A stretch of 64,000 nt of DNA from Evernia prunastri. Its lineage: Eukaryota > Ascomycota > Lecanoromycetes > Lecanorales > Parmeliaceae. The notes under the pieces are model-generated. The model saw nothing but the letters and a program-made list of their open reading frames with translations. It ran no database searches and was not told the DNA's origin. Where the stretch lies: the NCBI GenBank assembly GCA_003184365.1, contig NKYR01000035.1:186001-250000 (forward strand), read 5' to 3'. Made by a program: the position numbers and the translations under genes. Of this stretch, positions 22,374 to 32,829 are shown piece by piece. Each line of letters starts with the position of its first letter. The first letter of the stretch is position 1.

Positions 22374-25300
22374 AACCCTTGATCGGACACTTTGAAGAAG
22401 CGTGATCTCGTGGCGTCTGCCGGTCTGAAGACAGCTGCGCGTTAGGAGGACTTTTATGAATCTTGCTTTTGTGAGCCTCTTGTCAATACGAAAATAGAGA
22501 GTAAAAGTAGATGGAGACTTGAAGAGAGCTATCTACCCTGAGACTTTCTCGTTGGAAGCAGCGTCGATGAAGTTCAGCTAATGGTAGATATCAACATGAA
22601 GGTGGATAATCGATCATCTTCTCATGTTGGAAGGCACCTTTGAAGTTCAGCGAGTAGTAATCATGAAGATTCCAGCTTCCATCATTGACCAATTCTCTCT
22701 ATCCCCGTTTTGACGCATGAATCGCCTGTGAGAAAAATCAGACGAACCCTTTATGTTGTACCTTGGCCCAACCAAACCAGAAACCAAAACCCCTATAGCG
22801 CTATCTCGATATACCCGAAGATGGTCGTCCTTTACATCGCCATACATCACTATCCTGCGATGCTCCTTTGACCCTGCGTTATATTATCCTCTTACTAGCA
22901 TAGCGCTCCCAGAAGGCGATCAACCTTACCATCTCCAACGTTCCCCTATCTCACATGCAAACCAATTCACACTCGACTCATCCCGCGCGGGATTGGGAGC
23001 AAGAAAGGGGCCACCGTGAAGGGAAAGGGCCGAGAGCCTCGGGCACAAAAGCCTACTTTGACACCCATGGAGGATTGCGCCCAAAGATTTACATCATTTC
23101 AAATCCATCTGCAGAATTTCTGCCCCGGTTTCAAGAAGCGAGACGCTGCCGCTCAAATTGTTGAAGAAAGGCGTAGCGTCTGCGGCACGGCCGGACAAGA
23201 CAGCTTTCCCGCTCCAGCATGACATATCCGAAGCTGAAGCTTAGTCTTCGCCTGCCATCATGTAGAGACTCCAAAACAGCTGGAATCATGTGCAAATGTG
23301 TTGCAGGGTCCCAACACCGGGGCTAGCTACCTGAAGAGGCATATGTAGACCCCCCAGTGCTAGGAAAACTCCCAATGCTTGTTCAGCTATACCTGGAGTG
23401 AAAATGAAGTTATTTACAGGTGCGGGCGGGCGGGGAAAGAATGCTATGGCTCTGAAAGAGATGGAATCGAATGAGGAGCCCAACACTGGTGAGCAGCCCA
23501 TGTAAATAGAGCTCCCACCAAGCCATGAATCTCCTGACCAACGCGTGCCTGACACGAAAACACGCTCCCTATGCGATATTGCAGGCCTGCAGACCCACTA
23601 TGCGCATATGCGAAATATGCGAAATAACCATGTAGCGCGAGAACACTCTGCCATGCGACCGACTAACCCCCAGTCCCACTGGAGCGAGGAGTTCTTCAGT
23701 CGACTGCTGTTCTGAGATTCTTGCAAGCAACACCTCTGATACTTATGTGATTTGGTCTTGGTCTTGTTCTCATTGTTTGTTTCTACTAATTTGTTATGGT
23801 AGTGATGCGCTCCAATTGGCAGCCCGACGTTCCAGAATATTATGCAGTATATACCTTCAAGAATCATCATCGTGCCTGGATATAATCACGCATGGCCCTC
23901 ATCTTTCCTCCAGCCAATCGACTACGACTCAGCCCTCTATCATCTTTCCCAAATATGAGGTAGATTAGATGCGAGAGATGAAAAGTTGAATAGGGGTCAA
24001 CTGGCTCTTGTGCTAGCTCGCTGCTTCATGCTGCCAGCACGCAGATCTTGGAGCAGTCTTGTAATATCGACTGACATTATGCGCTGCGTATTCCACGTGA
24101 TGCACTTCTGCACCTCTCTTCATTTCAAGCAGAAGGCTGCAAGTCAACCCCGTCGCCTTGGCATCGGGACTTCTATAAATTTCTTTGGCCCATCTCCTCT
24201 GGCATCTACTTTAGCTGCGAATTGGAAAAGCAAAGTAAACGTTGCTCTCGTAAAGACTCTCCGCGAGTGGTTTCGCACAACAGGTCGATTCTCAGCGAAC
24301 GAAGTCATTGATCTCTAGTAGACTTCCTCAAATCAACTACCTTCAAGGTACATTCGGCGTGAGGTCCAGTGAAAAAGGTCTATGAGCTCGGACAAACGAG
24401 GTGAAAAGACAGCAAATAGCGTCGAGGCGATATCGAGGTGTTCGGATAAGCGTTCTTGACATTCTGTCAGATGACGTCCTGATCAGTTGAGAATGGGGCA
24501 TCGTATTAGTCCAACCTTACTCGAAGATATTCGAAGCGAGTAGAAACCGGTGGGTTTATTGCCGAGGGCGGGGGCACTGTAATTCTTTCCAGTACCGCAT
24601 ATAGAGCTAGTGTGGATGGTTTTTAGCGATAGAACAGTGTCAAATGGACCCCTCAGTTGCTTGATTTCCAGCATCAACTATGACCTTGTCATTTTCTTCG
24701 GATGGAATTGAAGGAAGCGTTCAAGCACCCGCAAAAGGCGGACAACCGTGGGCGGATGGATTGGTACAGGAAAATGTGCCTCAACGGGGACAAGGATCTG
24801 GATCCGTACGCATTTGATATTCTGGACGTGAACTGTAGACTGAGGGACGCCTTTGCCAACAGCTAGGCGAAGTCAGATGATGCATGTGTGGAATGTGGGA
24901 ATAAACCGAGGTAGTCTTAGATGGTGATCGAGTTCTTATCTAGGCCCAGGCCCCAGCAGAGGATCCGCGGCCATCAGCGCAAGTCGTTTCGAGTAGATGA
25001 ATGTTGAACGAAGCGAATGCAATACCATTTAACTAAGCTGAAGCGAGGATGATGATTGCTTTTTTATTTTTAACATTGCCGTTACATTACCTTCTCAGTC
25101 TGGATGTCTCATCACGACATCCGTCAGAGAAGGTAATTCGCTGCGATAAATCGTATAAACAGCCCTTGGGCAGTCACCATAAAGACGATAGCCGGACCCG
25201 AACATCGCATCTCCAAATCATTCTGACTGCTTTATTATATGCCCAGCATCACTGTGTATCCTATTGACCCTGATGACAACCACATCACTTGAGGTAAGGG

Positions 25301-26036
25301 CATCGTCCTTTCGTCTCAAACCATCTTGCATCACTGAAAGGTTTGGACCACGGTTCAACCTTGACCTCGATGCTGCCCGAGCCATGGGGGATCTCGGTAT
25401 GTTCCGCCGGGCAGCCAGGTTCTTCCGAACCCATAGCTTTCATACTATCCAGCATCAGAACGAGCAGAGTGAGTATGACTGCGTGTACAGAAACAGTGTC
25501 TTACCAGAGCATGGAGCACCCCGAATAACTTGCTGAGAATAAATTTCAATGCAGGCTACCACTTGATTAAGCCTGATGCCCACAGCTGTGGTGACTTGAA
25601 GGCCTGAGCAACTTCGCCATTTTGTTTTGCACCAGATTCTCGCATGTTGGAGTGGACCGTCTTCAACTAGCCAACTATAATTGACGTTACTACGAAGGCA
25701 AATGGCTAGTTCAATTTCTCCTCGGAGGTTTCTGCTTTTTTCAGTCTTCATTCATCAACTTCTCGAGTGCACGTTTCCTACAGTGTCGCCAAAGATCACT
25801 TCCCCCGGTACTGCGAGTAACGCGAGAGTGTGCTCATGCTCTAAGATCCGCTATCACGACCCTAGCAGCAAATGTACCAGCGTCCACACCCTGAGAAACT
25901 CTGTTCTTAGCTGTTTGGGGCATTACGCCCCTCCACCACTGCCTCATCTCCCCGCTCAGAACCGTACATCTTTCTGGACTCGCTCTCAGGTCTCTTGCTT
26001 TTGGGGAAGATGCGTCCTGTTGCTCTGCATCGCGGA
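22374..26036. other. Gene-poor stretch
   Basis: 3.7 kb without a supportable full-length gene. Open frames of 60-120 codons occur on both strands but lack domains and splice-supported extension. A short ORF at 24702-24866 has coding-like composition and is listed separately. I see no transposase, terminal repeats or tRNA here. Confidence 0.4.
24702..24866 (+). CDS. Short ORF, possible gene remnant
   Basis: A 54-codon open frame starting MELKEAFKHPQKADNRGRMD and ending NCRLRDAFANS has hydrophilic, protein-like composition (WYRKMCLNGDKDLDPYAFDI). It resembles the C-terminal end of a longer protein, but the upstream sequence is not open in this frame and no domain is recognised. It may be a decayed gene fragment or chance. 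Confidence 0.2.
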   Translation: MELKEAFKHPQKADNRGRMDWYRKMCLNGDKDLDPYAFDILDVNCRLRDAFANS

Positions 26037-27416
26037 CTAGTAGCACAGGCTTTCATCGTGGTGTGGAATCGCTGACGCGAGGTGACGATCGAAGCACCAA
26101 ACGACACAAGAACCCCCTCGAATGCCAATCAGGAAAGACTCATCTCCCAGAAGAAGCCATGAAGACGCTGTATTTGGAGATGATAGGGCGTTATGTTCTT
26201 CGCATGGTGTCGGAACGCTCATTTCGGTTGGCTTGCATGTCGATTCCTTAAGATCTATGATCTCGAGCTTTGCTTGCTCATCCAGATGATATATGACGTC
26301 TTTCCACCGGAACAGCTCGATAATTGGTTTACGTGGTGTGTTGACGATGTGGCTTATCGTCTGCTGTTCCACTCTCAATTGGTCTTGAACATAGCAAATT
26401 CGAAGCAACAGCCAGGCATCCGGACCGTGGCCCATGGGTGAGGGCAGATGGCGGGTGTACGACCACAGTATGACAGACCCATCCATGGGCAGCGAAACTG
26501 AAGCCTCTTCGTAGTGACTCGTATAGCCTTCGATGTTCGGGTGCTTAACGTGTCCTTTCGATTCTAATTTTCCGTGGCGGTCGACCCTGGTGAAGTAGAC
26601 GTAGCTTGGGCTGCCCATAACCCTTTCGAAGTACACAAGTGAGTTCCCTCCAGAAGCGTCCATTACTTTAAAGTCGTCCGAAGTCTCTAAGGGAGGGCGG
26701 AGGCCCCTTAATTCAAGTTCGAGGTCGTACGTTGTTCTAGTTCGATTTTCAATGGTCTTGAGGTAGATCTTCTCCCTATCTTCGTGGACTATCGCCAGTC
26801 TTGAGTCTGACACGAGTACCCATAGATAAAAGGGTTCCAAGCCGACAAACGTAGGTTCCAGCATTTCAATTCTTTGGAAACCATCGAGCAGTGTCCAGAC
26901 GTACAAGCTCTTCAACGATGTAGAGGCAACAAGAACACAGCTGTAGAATACTATGCCCTGAAAGTTAGTCCCATCTGGTGACGCCAAAGTTTCTGACTTG
27001 CCAGAGGCGAGGCACTTCAAGCGAATACTCTGTCCATCTGTAGTGAGCCAGGCTAGGATACCTTTTGCATATCCGACGGAATCGTAGGAAATATCCTTGA
27101 TCCATTTCTCCGTACTGGAGACTGCAACACTGAATGGCCTTCCGTTGCGGAAAGCGTCCACGTGCTCTGCCTTTAGTGACATGACAGCATCTTCTGACAA
27201 ATTCCCGGGAATACGTAGAGGCAACTCTTCCCCGTTGTACCATGGTCGTAAACACGTGCTTTCAACAACGTATGAGGTTGACAAGATTGCATTCCAGCGT
27301 CTAGACACCCGGCGAGCTTGGAAGACTTGATGGATTGGTAAGTACTGGGAGATCCGTTGGCTGAGCTCTAGAGGCAGTGTTGTGAAAAAATCGACGGCGT
27401 TGACACTCCCTGCCAT
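26037..27416 (-). CDS. F-box/propeller-like protein, copy C
   Basis: A single open frame of 459 residues. The F-box starts almost at the N-terminus (TTLPLELSQRISQYLPIHQV, ARRVSRRWNAILSTSYVVE). The propeller-like region follows with KGILAWLTTDGQSIRLKCL, LVYFERVMGSPSYVYFTRVD, ELFRWKDVIYHLDE, KLEIIDLKESTCK and the family's closing motif GDESFLIGIRGGSCVVWCFD. Compared with copies B and E the first exon is missing. In-frame sequence just upstream of the ATG (TLTPYHLAAV) aligns with the ALTHHQIREL segment of copy E, and a possible acceptor (TTTGAAG) lies before it, but no start codon or exon 1 is found upstream of the GTGAGT at about 27532. The start at 27416 is therefore a fallback. It is divergent from copy D. 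Expected role: SCF substrate receptor, substrate unknown. Confidence 0.8.
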   Translation of the reverse strand: MAGSVNAVDFFTTLPLELSQRISQYLPIHQVFQARRVSRRWNAILSTSYVVESTCLRPWYNGEELPLRIPGNLSEDAVMSLKAEHVDAFRNGRPFSVAVSSTEKWIKDISYDSVGYAKGILAWLTTDGQSIRLKCLASGKSETLASPDGTNFQGIVFYSCVLVASTSLKSLYVWTLLDGFQRIEMLEPTFVGLEPFYLWVLVSDSRLAIVHEDREKIYLKTIENRTRTTYDLELELRGLRPPLETSDDFKVMDASGGNSLVYFERVMGSPSYVYFTRVDRHGKLESKGHVKHPNIEGYTSHYEEASVSLPMDGSVILWSYTRHLPSPMGHGPDAWLLLRICYVQDQLRVEQQTISHIVNTPRKPIIELFRWKDVIYHLDEQAKLEIIDLKESTCKPTEMSVPTPCEEHNALSSPNTASSWLLLGDESFLIGIRGGSCVVWCFDRHLASAIPHHDESLCY

Positions 27417-28310
27417 AACGGCGGCCAGATGATAAGGAGTAAGTGTTGAGGTCCTTCAAAGTAAACTTGATGTGTATTAAGTAAGGAAGAGAGGGCGGAT
27501 CAAGGTTGGACGTCAATTGTATACTCACAGAGGACCGAGATCCTCAGTATATCAATCTCCACTTGAAATGAATACCGGACTAAAGTGACCCGGTACCAGG
27601 AGTGCGCTGGTATCTCCCTTGGCAAAGATGATGTCGAGCACTATCCCGGGCGAGCCGTGCTCTCCTTTAAAGTCGGCGGGGCAGCTTAAGACATGCAGTT
27701 CTGACACATGGGTTTCGATAGCTTGTGACTTAGCAAACGATGTTCATACTCTATCCATGAGATAAACAAGATCGTATCTAAATTTATGTGTGTCTACGAC
27801 TTTTGGCTTAAGAACTTCCTCGGTAGTTCAGAAGCTTTTCAGCTCAAAAGACTACTACCTCAGAATACATCAGATTTACTGCTGATGATTGAGCGATGTT
27901 TAAGTCCAGCTGAAGCAATACAGTACCTGTACAGTTGGAACATTTTACATACAGTATTTTTGATGTAAGTTACGGTATCCAGCACTAATCCTTATTTCAT
28001 ACCGTCTATGTTGTAATCGGAATTCCCCTCACAAGTGTTTTCGGATTTCGAACGAGACTTGATATTTTCTTCAAAGTATCGCCAAAGACACGCTGTTGAC
28101 CATGTATAAGAAATTCATCACTTGAATAGCAAGCCTCCTCTTCTCGGTCACTGATGAGGCGGCTGAAGTGCAGAAAGCCACTACTCTACGGACTCGAGTG
28201 TCGATTTGAAAGCACACAACAGACACAGAATCGCCACGTGTGATTACGAAAGACCTGTCCTTTTCGTTAATTGATCGATCGTGTACAAGAACTCTCTCTG
28301 TCGATACAAG
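27417..28310. other. Intergenic region between divergent F-box copies C and D
   Basis: 894 bp. The part nearest copy C holds remnants that look like its lost 5' exon region. Otherwise AT-rich with no supportable gene. Confidence 0.4.
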
Positions 28311-30085
28311 ATGACTAGTACTTCTTCATCAAACGTGAGCAAAATCAAAGCGTTAGTCGGCTACTGAAACATGACTTTCAAGATGGCTGTTGACGTTTCC
28401 ATAGGCTCAGTGACAGTCTCAACCATGACCATATTCAATTGGTCCAGGCCAAGATCAGCTTTGTGGACTTCCGTGCCGACCCTGCCGACAAATTGCCTTT
28501 CGAGTTGTGCTATCTGATTTTCCAGCATTTGGAAACCTATCAGATATTTCAGGCTCAGCGCGTCTCGCGCAAATGGTCTCAGATTTTAAGATCTCCGGAA
28601 ATCATCGAGCCTTTGGCCTTGAGACCATGGTTCGGGCACTCAGACATTCCTTCACGTACGTCAAAGAGGCTTTTCCAAGGGGCTCGTACCGTACCGAACG
28701 GTCTTTCGCCAGAAGCCGAGGCCTCAATGCAAGCAGGGCACATAGACGCTTTTCGGAACGGTACCGCCTTCAGCATGGCTATTGGTAAATGGGAAACTCA
28801 GGCGTGCGGAGACAGCGTTCTTGCACAAATCGATTTTGCTGGAAGCATTCTTGCCTGGGTAAATCGACGATTGGGCTGTATCCAGCTGAAATGCATGGTC
28901 TCTGGGCAAAAAGTCAGTCTCTACACGCCAATGCAACAAGCAATCACCCATATCGCAATGTCAGATACGACAATTGTGGCAGTAACTTTTACATGCAAAT
29001 GTTGCGCCTGGGACCTGTCTGCTGGGATAAAAAGTCTGGGCGGCCAGTCACCCAAATGCATCGAGACATCCGTCGTGTACCTAGAAGTCATGGTTGTCTC
29101 CGGTAGTACGATTGTGTTACTAGACGCTAGCAGTGAGGAAGCGATAGATGTCACAACCTGGGATATCAAATGTCGCCAGTTGCGGCAATTTCAAATAAAG
29201 ACTAACCGGGGAGCTGACCGTGATATGTACAGTTACTTCGCGATCGTTACTCACGACGAAAGATCTCTTGTCCTCTTCGAGAGGGTGTTCGACAAGTCAA
29301 ACAGGGTGCGTTTCATACGAATGGATCTAAAAGGCCAAGTTGAATCTTCTGGATCTATTGAGCACCCTGACATCGAGGGGTACAGCATGCATTCCGAGAG
29401 GACAACGCCTGTCTACACGAATGGTATGGTAACTCTTTAGTCGTACTCTAGTAGCCGGCAAAAGATAGGCGTGCAGCAAGCGAAACCAAATGCGTGGGAG
29501 ATCATACGCATATGCTACAATACGAAGACTGATGAATTGGAGCTCCAAAGACACACAGTGGAACACTCGATTCCGACGAAACAAACAAAAAGGGGCTTCT
29601 TATGGTGGAAGGATGTAGCATATCTTGGAGACTTCGCCAACGGGCCTGGAGAATTCAAAGTACTGGATCTCAAGGCTTCGGTTTGTAAGAAAGCTGAGAT
29701 GAGTGCTTCGACACTTGTTCCAGATACTCTGAAAGCTCGCACGGCTAACGAGGACCACGATGGGCTTCGCAGCAACGAGTGGTTTCAGGCGAACAACTTC
29801 CTTTTTTTTGGCAACGAGAGTTTCTTGATCAGTGTCCGGTATGTGTATCCCATTATCACTTCACATCGTTTAAAGTTGCACGTTATTGAGCACCGCTGTC
29901 TGATTGTTTCCCATGACATGCGTGTGTCTAAAGATGCGAACCTCAAATACTGAACCGGAGGTCTGTGTAGGTCTGGCTATTACATTGTATGGTGCTTCGA
30001 AAACGTCAAACTGGCCGGCGAAAGTAAAAAGTACAGGGCCATGATACAGGAACGAAGAAACGTCGTTGTGAGAAAAGCAACATAG
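28311..30085 (+). pseudogene. F-box/propeller-like protein, copy D, interrupted by one in-frame TAG
   Basis: Three exons, 28311-28351, 28405-29838 and 29971-30085, would give 529 codons plus stop, apart from a TAG at 29438-29440. Intron 1 is phase 2, at the family position. The frame is unchanged on both sides of the stop: TNGMVTL, then TAG, then SYSSSRQKIGVQQ, where copy C has SVILWSYTR, so the TAG replaces a conserved Trp (TGG to TAG). Other landmarks are the F-box (KLPFELCYLIFQHLETYQIF, AQRVSRKWSQILRSPE), LFERVFDKSNRVRFIRMD, FLWWKDVAYLGD, FKVLDLKASVC and, across intron 2, NESFLISVRSGYYIVWCFE. A 332-residue protein retaining the F-box could still be made. A sequencing error, readthrough or a genuine null allele are all possible. 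Confidence 0.7.
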
Positions 30086-30602
30086 AGAAAGTCGAAGCAG
30101 GCGTATTTCTTCTGTGAGAGCTGGAGTGCAGGGGTTAGTAGTTTGCAGTGCAGTGTGTAAAGACTTGAGGGTGCAATGCTCAAGCCTCACCCCAAAGGAT
30201 CCTCTCTTTTGTGGCTCTGTGCATGAGATTGGTTTTGCGTTCCATTTGCTGGACAGACAATGGTCTGCATTTGTCACAGCAAAATGACACACAATTGCTA
30301 AATTGACTACTCGTACCGTACCGTTTGTTCACCAGGCATCAAATTATCAAATTAGCGGCTAAGGACTAGGGTAGCCTTGGCATGGGGCTTCACTGAGCAC
30401 TCCTACGTCTTACATAATTCTTTGATACATTACATAGAATAGAATACATTCTTCATGTACAGAAACCCCATCATACAATCCAAAAATTACAGGTTTGATC
30501 ACATGTACATTCCCCCCCCTGCCGAATTTCAGATTGCCAGCCAATATCAACAAGCCATCGGCAGTCTCCAATCCTCAAAGTTCAAGCCCGGGTGCTGTGA
30601 AG
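30086..30602. other. Intergenic region between F-box copies D and E
   Basis: 517 bp, containing a run of C residues at about 30511-30519. An in-frame upstream ATG (30495) would extend copy E but is less consistent with its paralogs. Confidence 0.4.
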
Positions 30603-32264
30603 ATGGAAGGCTCGAGCCCCAATGGCTGTCAAGCTCTCATTGCCCCGTTTCAAGCTTTGCATAGCAACGCGCAACAGCGAGAAGCGTCAGTAGAGCCCGG
30701 ACGCCACCGCATGACCATATCCGCTGATCGTGTCCATAGACTCAATGCCTTGGTCAAGGCTCTGACGCACCACCAAATTCGAGAATTAAGGCTCTCCCTC
30801 GAGGAGGTCGATTTACGCTGCGACATCATTGCCAAGCTTCCTCTCGAACTCAGTCAGATTGTTTTGCAACATCTGCCTCTCTACCAGGTCTTCCAGGCTC
30901 AAAGAGTATCTCAGAAATGGAAGCAGATCCTCTCGTCCGCCCAAACGATGGCACCTTTGCTGCAAGACTGGTACACTAAGCGTGAGATTGACCGAGGTTT
31001 GCAAATCCCTACCGGTCTCTCCGCGGACTCTGTTGCTTCCCTCGAAGCAAAGCACATTGACGCTTATCGTACTGGACACGCCTTTACTTATGCGAGGCAT
31101 GAGTGGGAGTGCTTCGAATCCAACTTGGATTCGGGGCTAGTGACCTATGCAGATGGGGTCATGGCCTGGGTAGACGCAACGGATTCAGATTTCGTCAAAT
31201 TACTGGATCTGAGGACAGGACAGACTTGGTCTTTTTTGCCGGAGGCCAGAACTGGAATAACAGAAATTGCTACGTCTTCCTCGATGGTGGCCGCTTTGGG
31301 ATCAGGTAGGTGCCATGTGTGGAACTACAGGACGGGAGAAAGCTTTACTCTACTACTGCCATCTCATCGCCGGGCAAGTATTGTCGTTTCGGGCGAATCT
31401 TTAGCGATAAGATCTATATCTGGACAGCCTGAAGCAAACTCCCGCATTGACGTGGTCACTTGGACCTTGAGAGATCAGAAAACATTATGCTTCCCCGGGG
31501 CATTGTCTCTGGGAGAAAGAAAACCTGCATCTGGATTAGCTAGATCGAAAACAATGTTGGACAACAAAGGAGAGTCTGTGCTCTTGTTCTATTGGACCTA
31601 TGGTTATTCTAAAAAAGAAAAACATTCACAGATCCACTATATTCGTACCAGCCTTGATGGGACTGTGCTGGCCCGAGGCGTCTTCGAAACAATTGACACA
31701 ACGCAGTATCACTTTTACTCTGATGACATCGTGCCCAAAGAAACCGACGGACAAGCCGTGATCTGGGCATTTTTTAAAAACGATAGCTTGTCCGAACTAA
31801 CTCGTATCTGCTATAATTTCCAGAAAGATCGACTGGAAGTTCGCACACAGATAGTTACAAGTCTTCGCACTCATGACGACATAATGAGCGATATTTTCTC
31901 CTGGAAGAACGCTGCGTATTTTTTCGCATGTCGGCATGGACGCCCCTATTTGAAAGTCATCGATCTTCATGACTCGACCTGTATCGACGCCAAGATGGAC
32001 TTTCCCAACACACTAGAGAACTTTGATCTACCATTCTCGGAAGGGAACCCATCAGAAGTACTTCTCTTTGGAGATGAGACGTTCTTCATCACCGCTTTTC
32101 TTGGAGGCTTCTGTGTATGGTGCTTCGATCCGAACGTTCGATTGTTCAATGAAGACCCCGCTTACACGAAACAACGCAAGAGCAACATAGAGAGACGCCT
32201 CCGATCGAAGCAGAACAGAAAGGATGCAAGTACCGAGGATCCAGCCATCTGCGAGTTGGACTAG
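30603..32264 (+). CDS. F-box/propeller-like protein, copy E (intact)
   Basis: Exons 30603-30685 and 30740-32264 give 535 residues. The 54 bp intron (GTCAGT...CATAG) is phase 2 and sits exactly where copies A, B and D have theirs. It is a multiple of three without a stop, so a naive reading runs through it. Exon 1 is 83 bp, the same length as in copy B. The F-box reads IIAKLPLELSQIVLQHLPLY and QAQRVSQKWKQILSSAQ. The rest is propeller-like: VTYADGVMAWVDATDSDFVK, KVIDLHDSTCIDAK, DIFSWKNAAYFFACRHGR and GDETFFITAFLGGFCVWCFD, then a basic tail (KQRKSNIERRLRSKQNRK). All family landmarks are present, making this the reference copy. Predicted role: Skp1-binding substrate receptor of an SCF ligase; the substrate is unknown. 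Confidence 0.85.
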   Translation: MEGSSPNGCQALIAPFQALHSNAQQREASVEPGRHRMTISADRVHRLNALVKALTHHQIRELRLSLEEVDLRCDIIAKLPLELSQIVLQHLPLYQVFQAQRVSQKWKQILSSAQTMAPLLQDWYTKREIDRGLQIPTGLSADSVASLEAKHIDAYRTGHAFTYARHEWECFESNLDSGLVTYADGVMAWVDATDSDFVKLLDLRTGQTWSFLPEARTGITEIATSSSMVAALGSGRCHVWNYRTGESFTLLLPSHRRASIVVSGESLAIRSISGQPEANSRIDVVTWTLRDQKTLCFPGALSLGERKPASGLARSKTMLDNKGESVLLFYWTYGYSKKEKHSQIHYIRTSLDGTVLARGVFETIDTTQYHFYSDDIVPKETDGQAVIWAFFKNDSLSELTRICYNFQKDRLEVRTQIVTSLRTHDDIMSDIFSWKNAAYFFACRHGRPYLKVIDLHDSTCIDAKMDFPNTLENFDLPFSEGNPSEVLLFGDETFFITAFLGGFCVWCFDPNVRLFNEDPAYTKQRKSNIERRLRSKQNRKDASTEDPAICELD

Positions 32265-32829
32265 GCATCTTTCGGAAAGCACGAGCAATCACGCCCATGC
32301 TCACCGCTCAAATCGCCTCCAACATTGTCTGCTCTTCGGTATTTCACGTTACCCTTACGCTCACGGCCCGCTTCGCTACCACTGTCGCTTGGCGACGAGA
32401 GAGACTTTCGCGTCTCCTGCGGTGGTCAGTCTTGAAGTAGTTTTCTCATCCTTTGCAGATAAGCGCTACGCCACCCATCAAGATGGCTTTCCGATCAGTG
32501 GTTGGATCCCCAGAACCTTGAATCGAGTGGCTCGAATCCCGGAGTTTCTGTGATACGGCATGCTTCTTGCGAGTAAGGAGGGACGAGGCCAGGTGCATTT
32601 TCCTCATACATGTGGCTCACGTACGCTGGTTCCATACAGGGAATCGGTAGATAAGGGTCTTCAGGATCTGTACATGGACTTACGTCGAATTGCATGTGAG
32701 GTATCGGGATTCCTTGGCTAGACTCCGAGCAGAGATGTCCATTTGTTGTTCTTTCTATTGAGACTCCTTAGGCTTCTGGTAGGCGAGGTCATAAAGACAA
32801 TAGATATCTTGTATTCGATACTCAACTCA
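32265..32829. other. Intergenic region between convergent genes
   Basis: 565 bp between copy E and the FAD monooxygenase. No gene is supported. Confidence 0.4.

Noticed and set aside
30495..30739. Upstream, unspliced start for F-box copy E
   Set aside because: The intron at 30686-30739 is in-frame and stop-free only by chance; paralogs share a phase-2 intron here and their first exons match the start at 30603.
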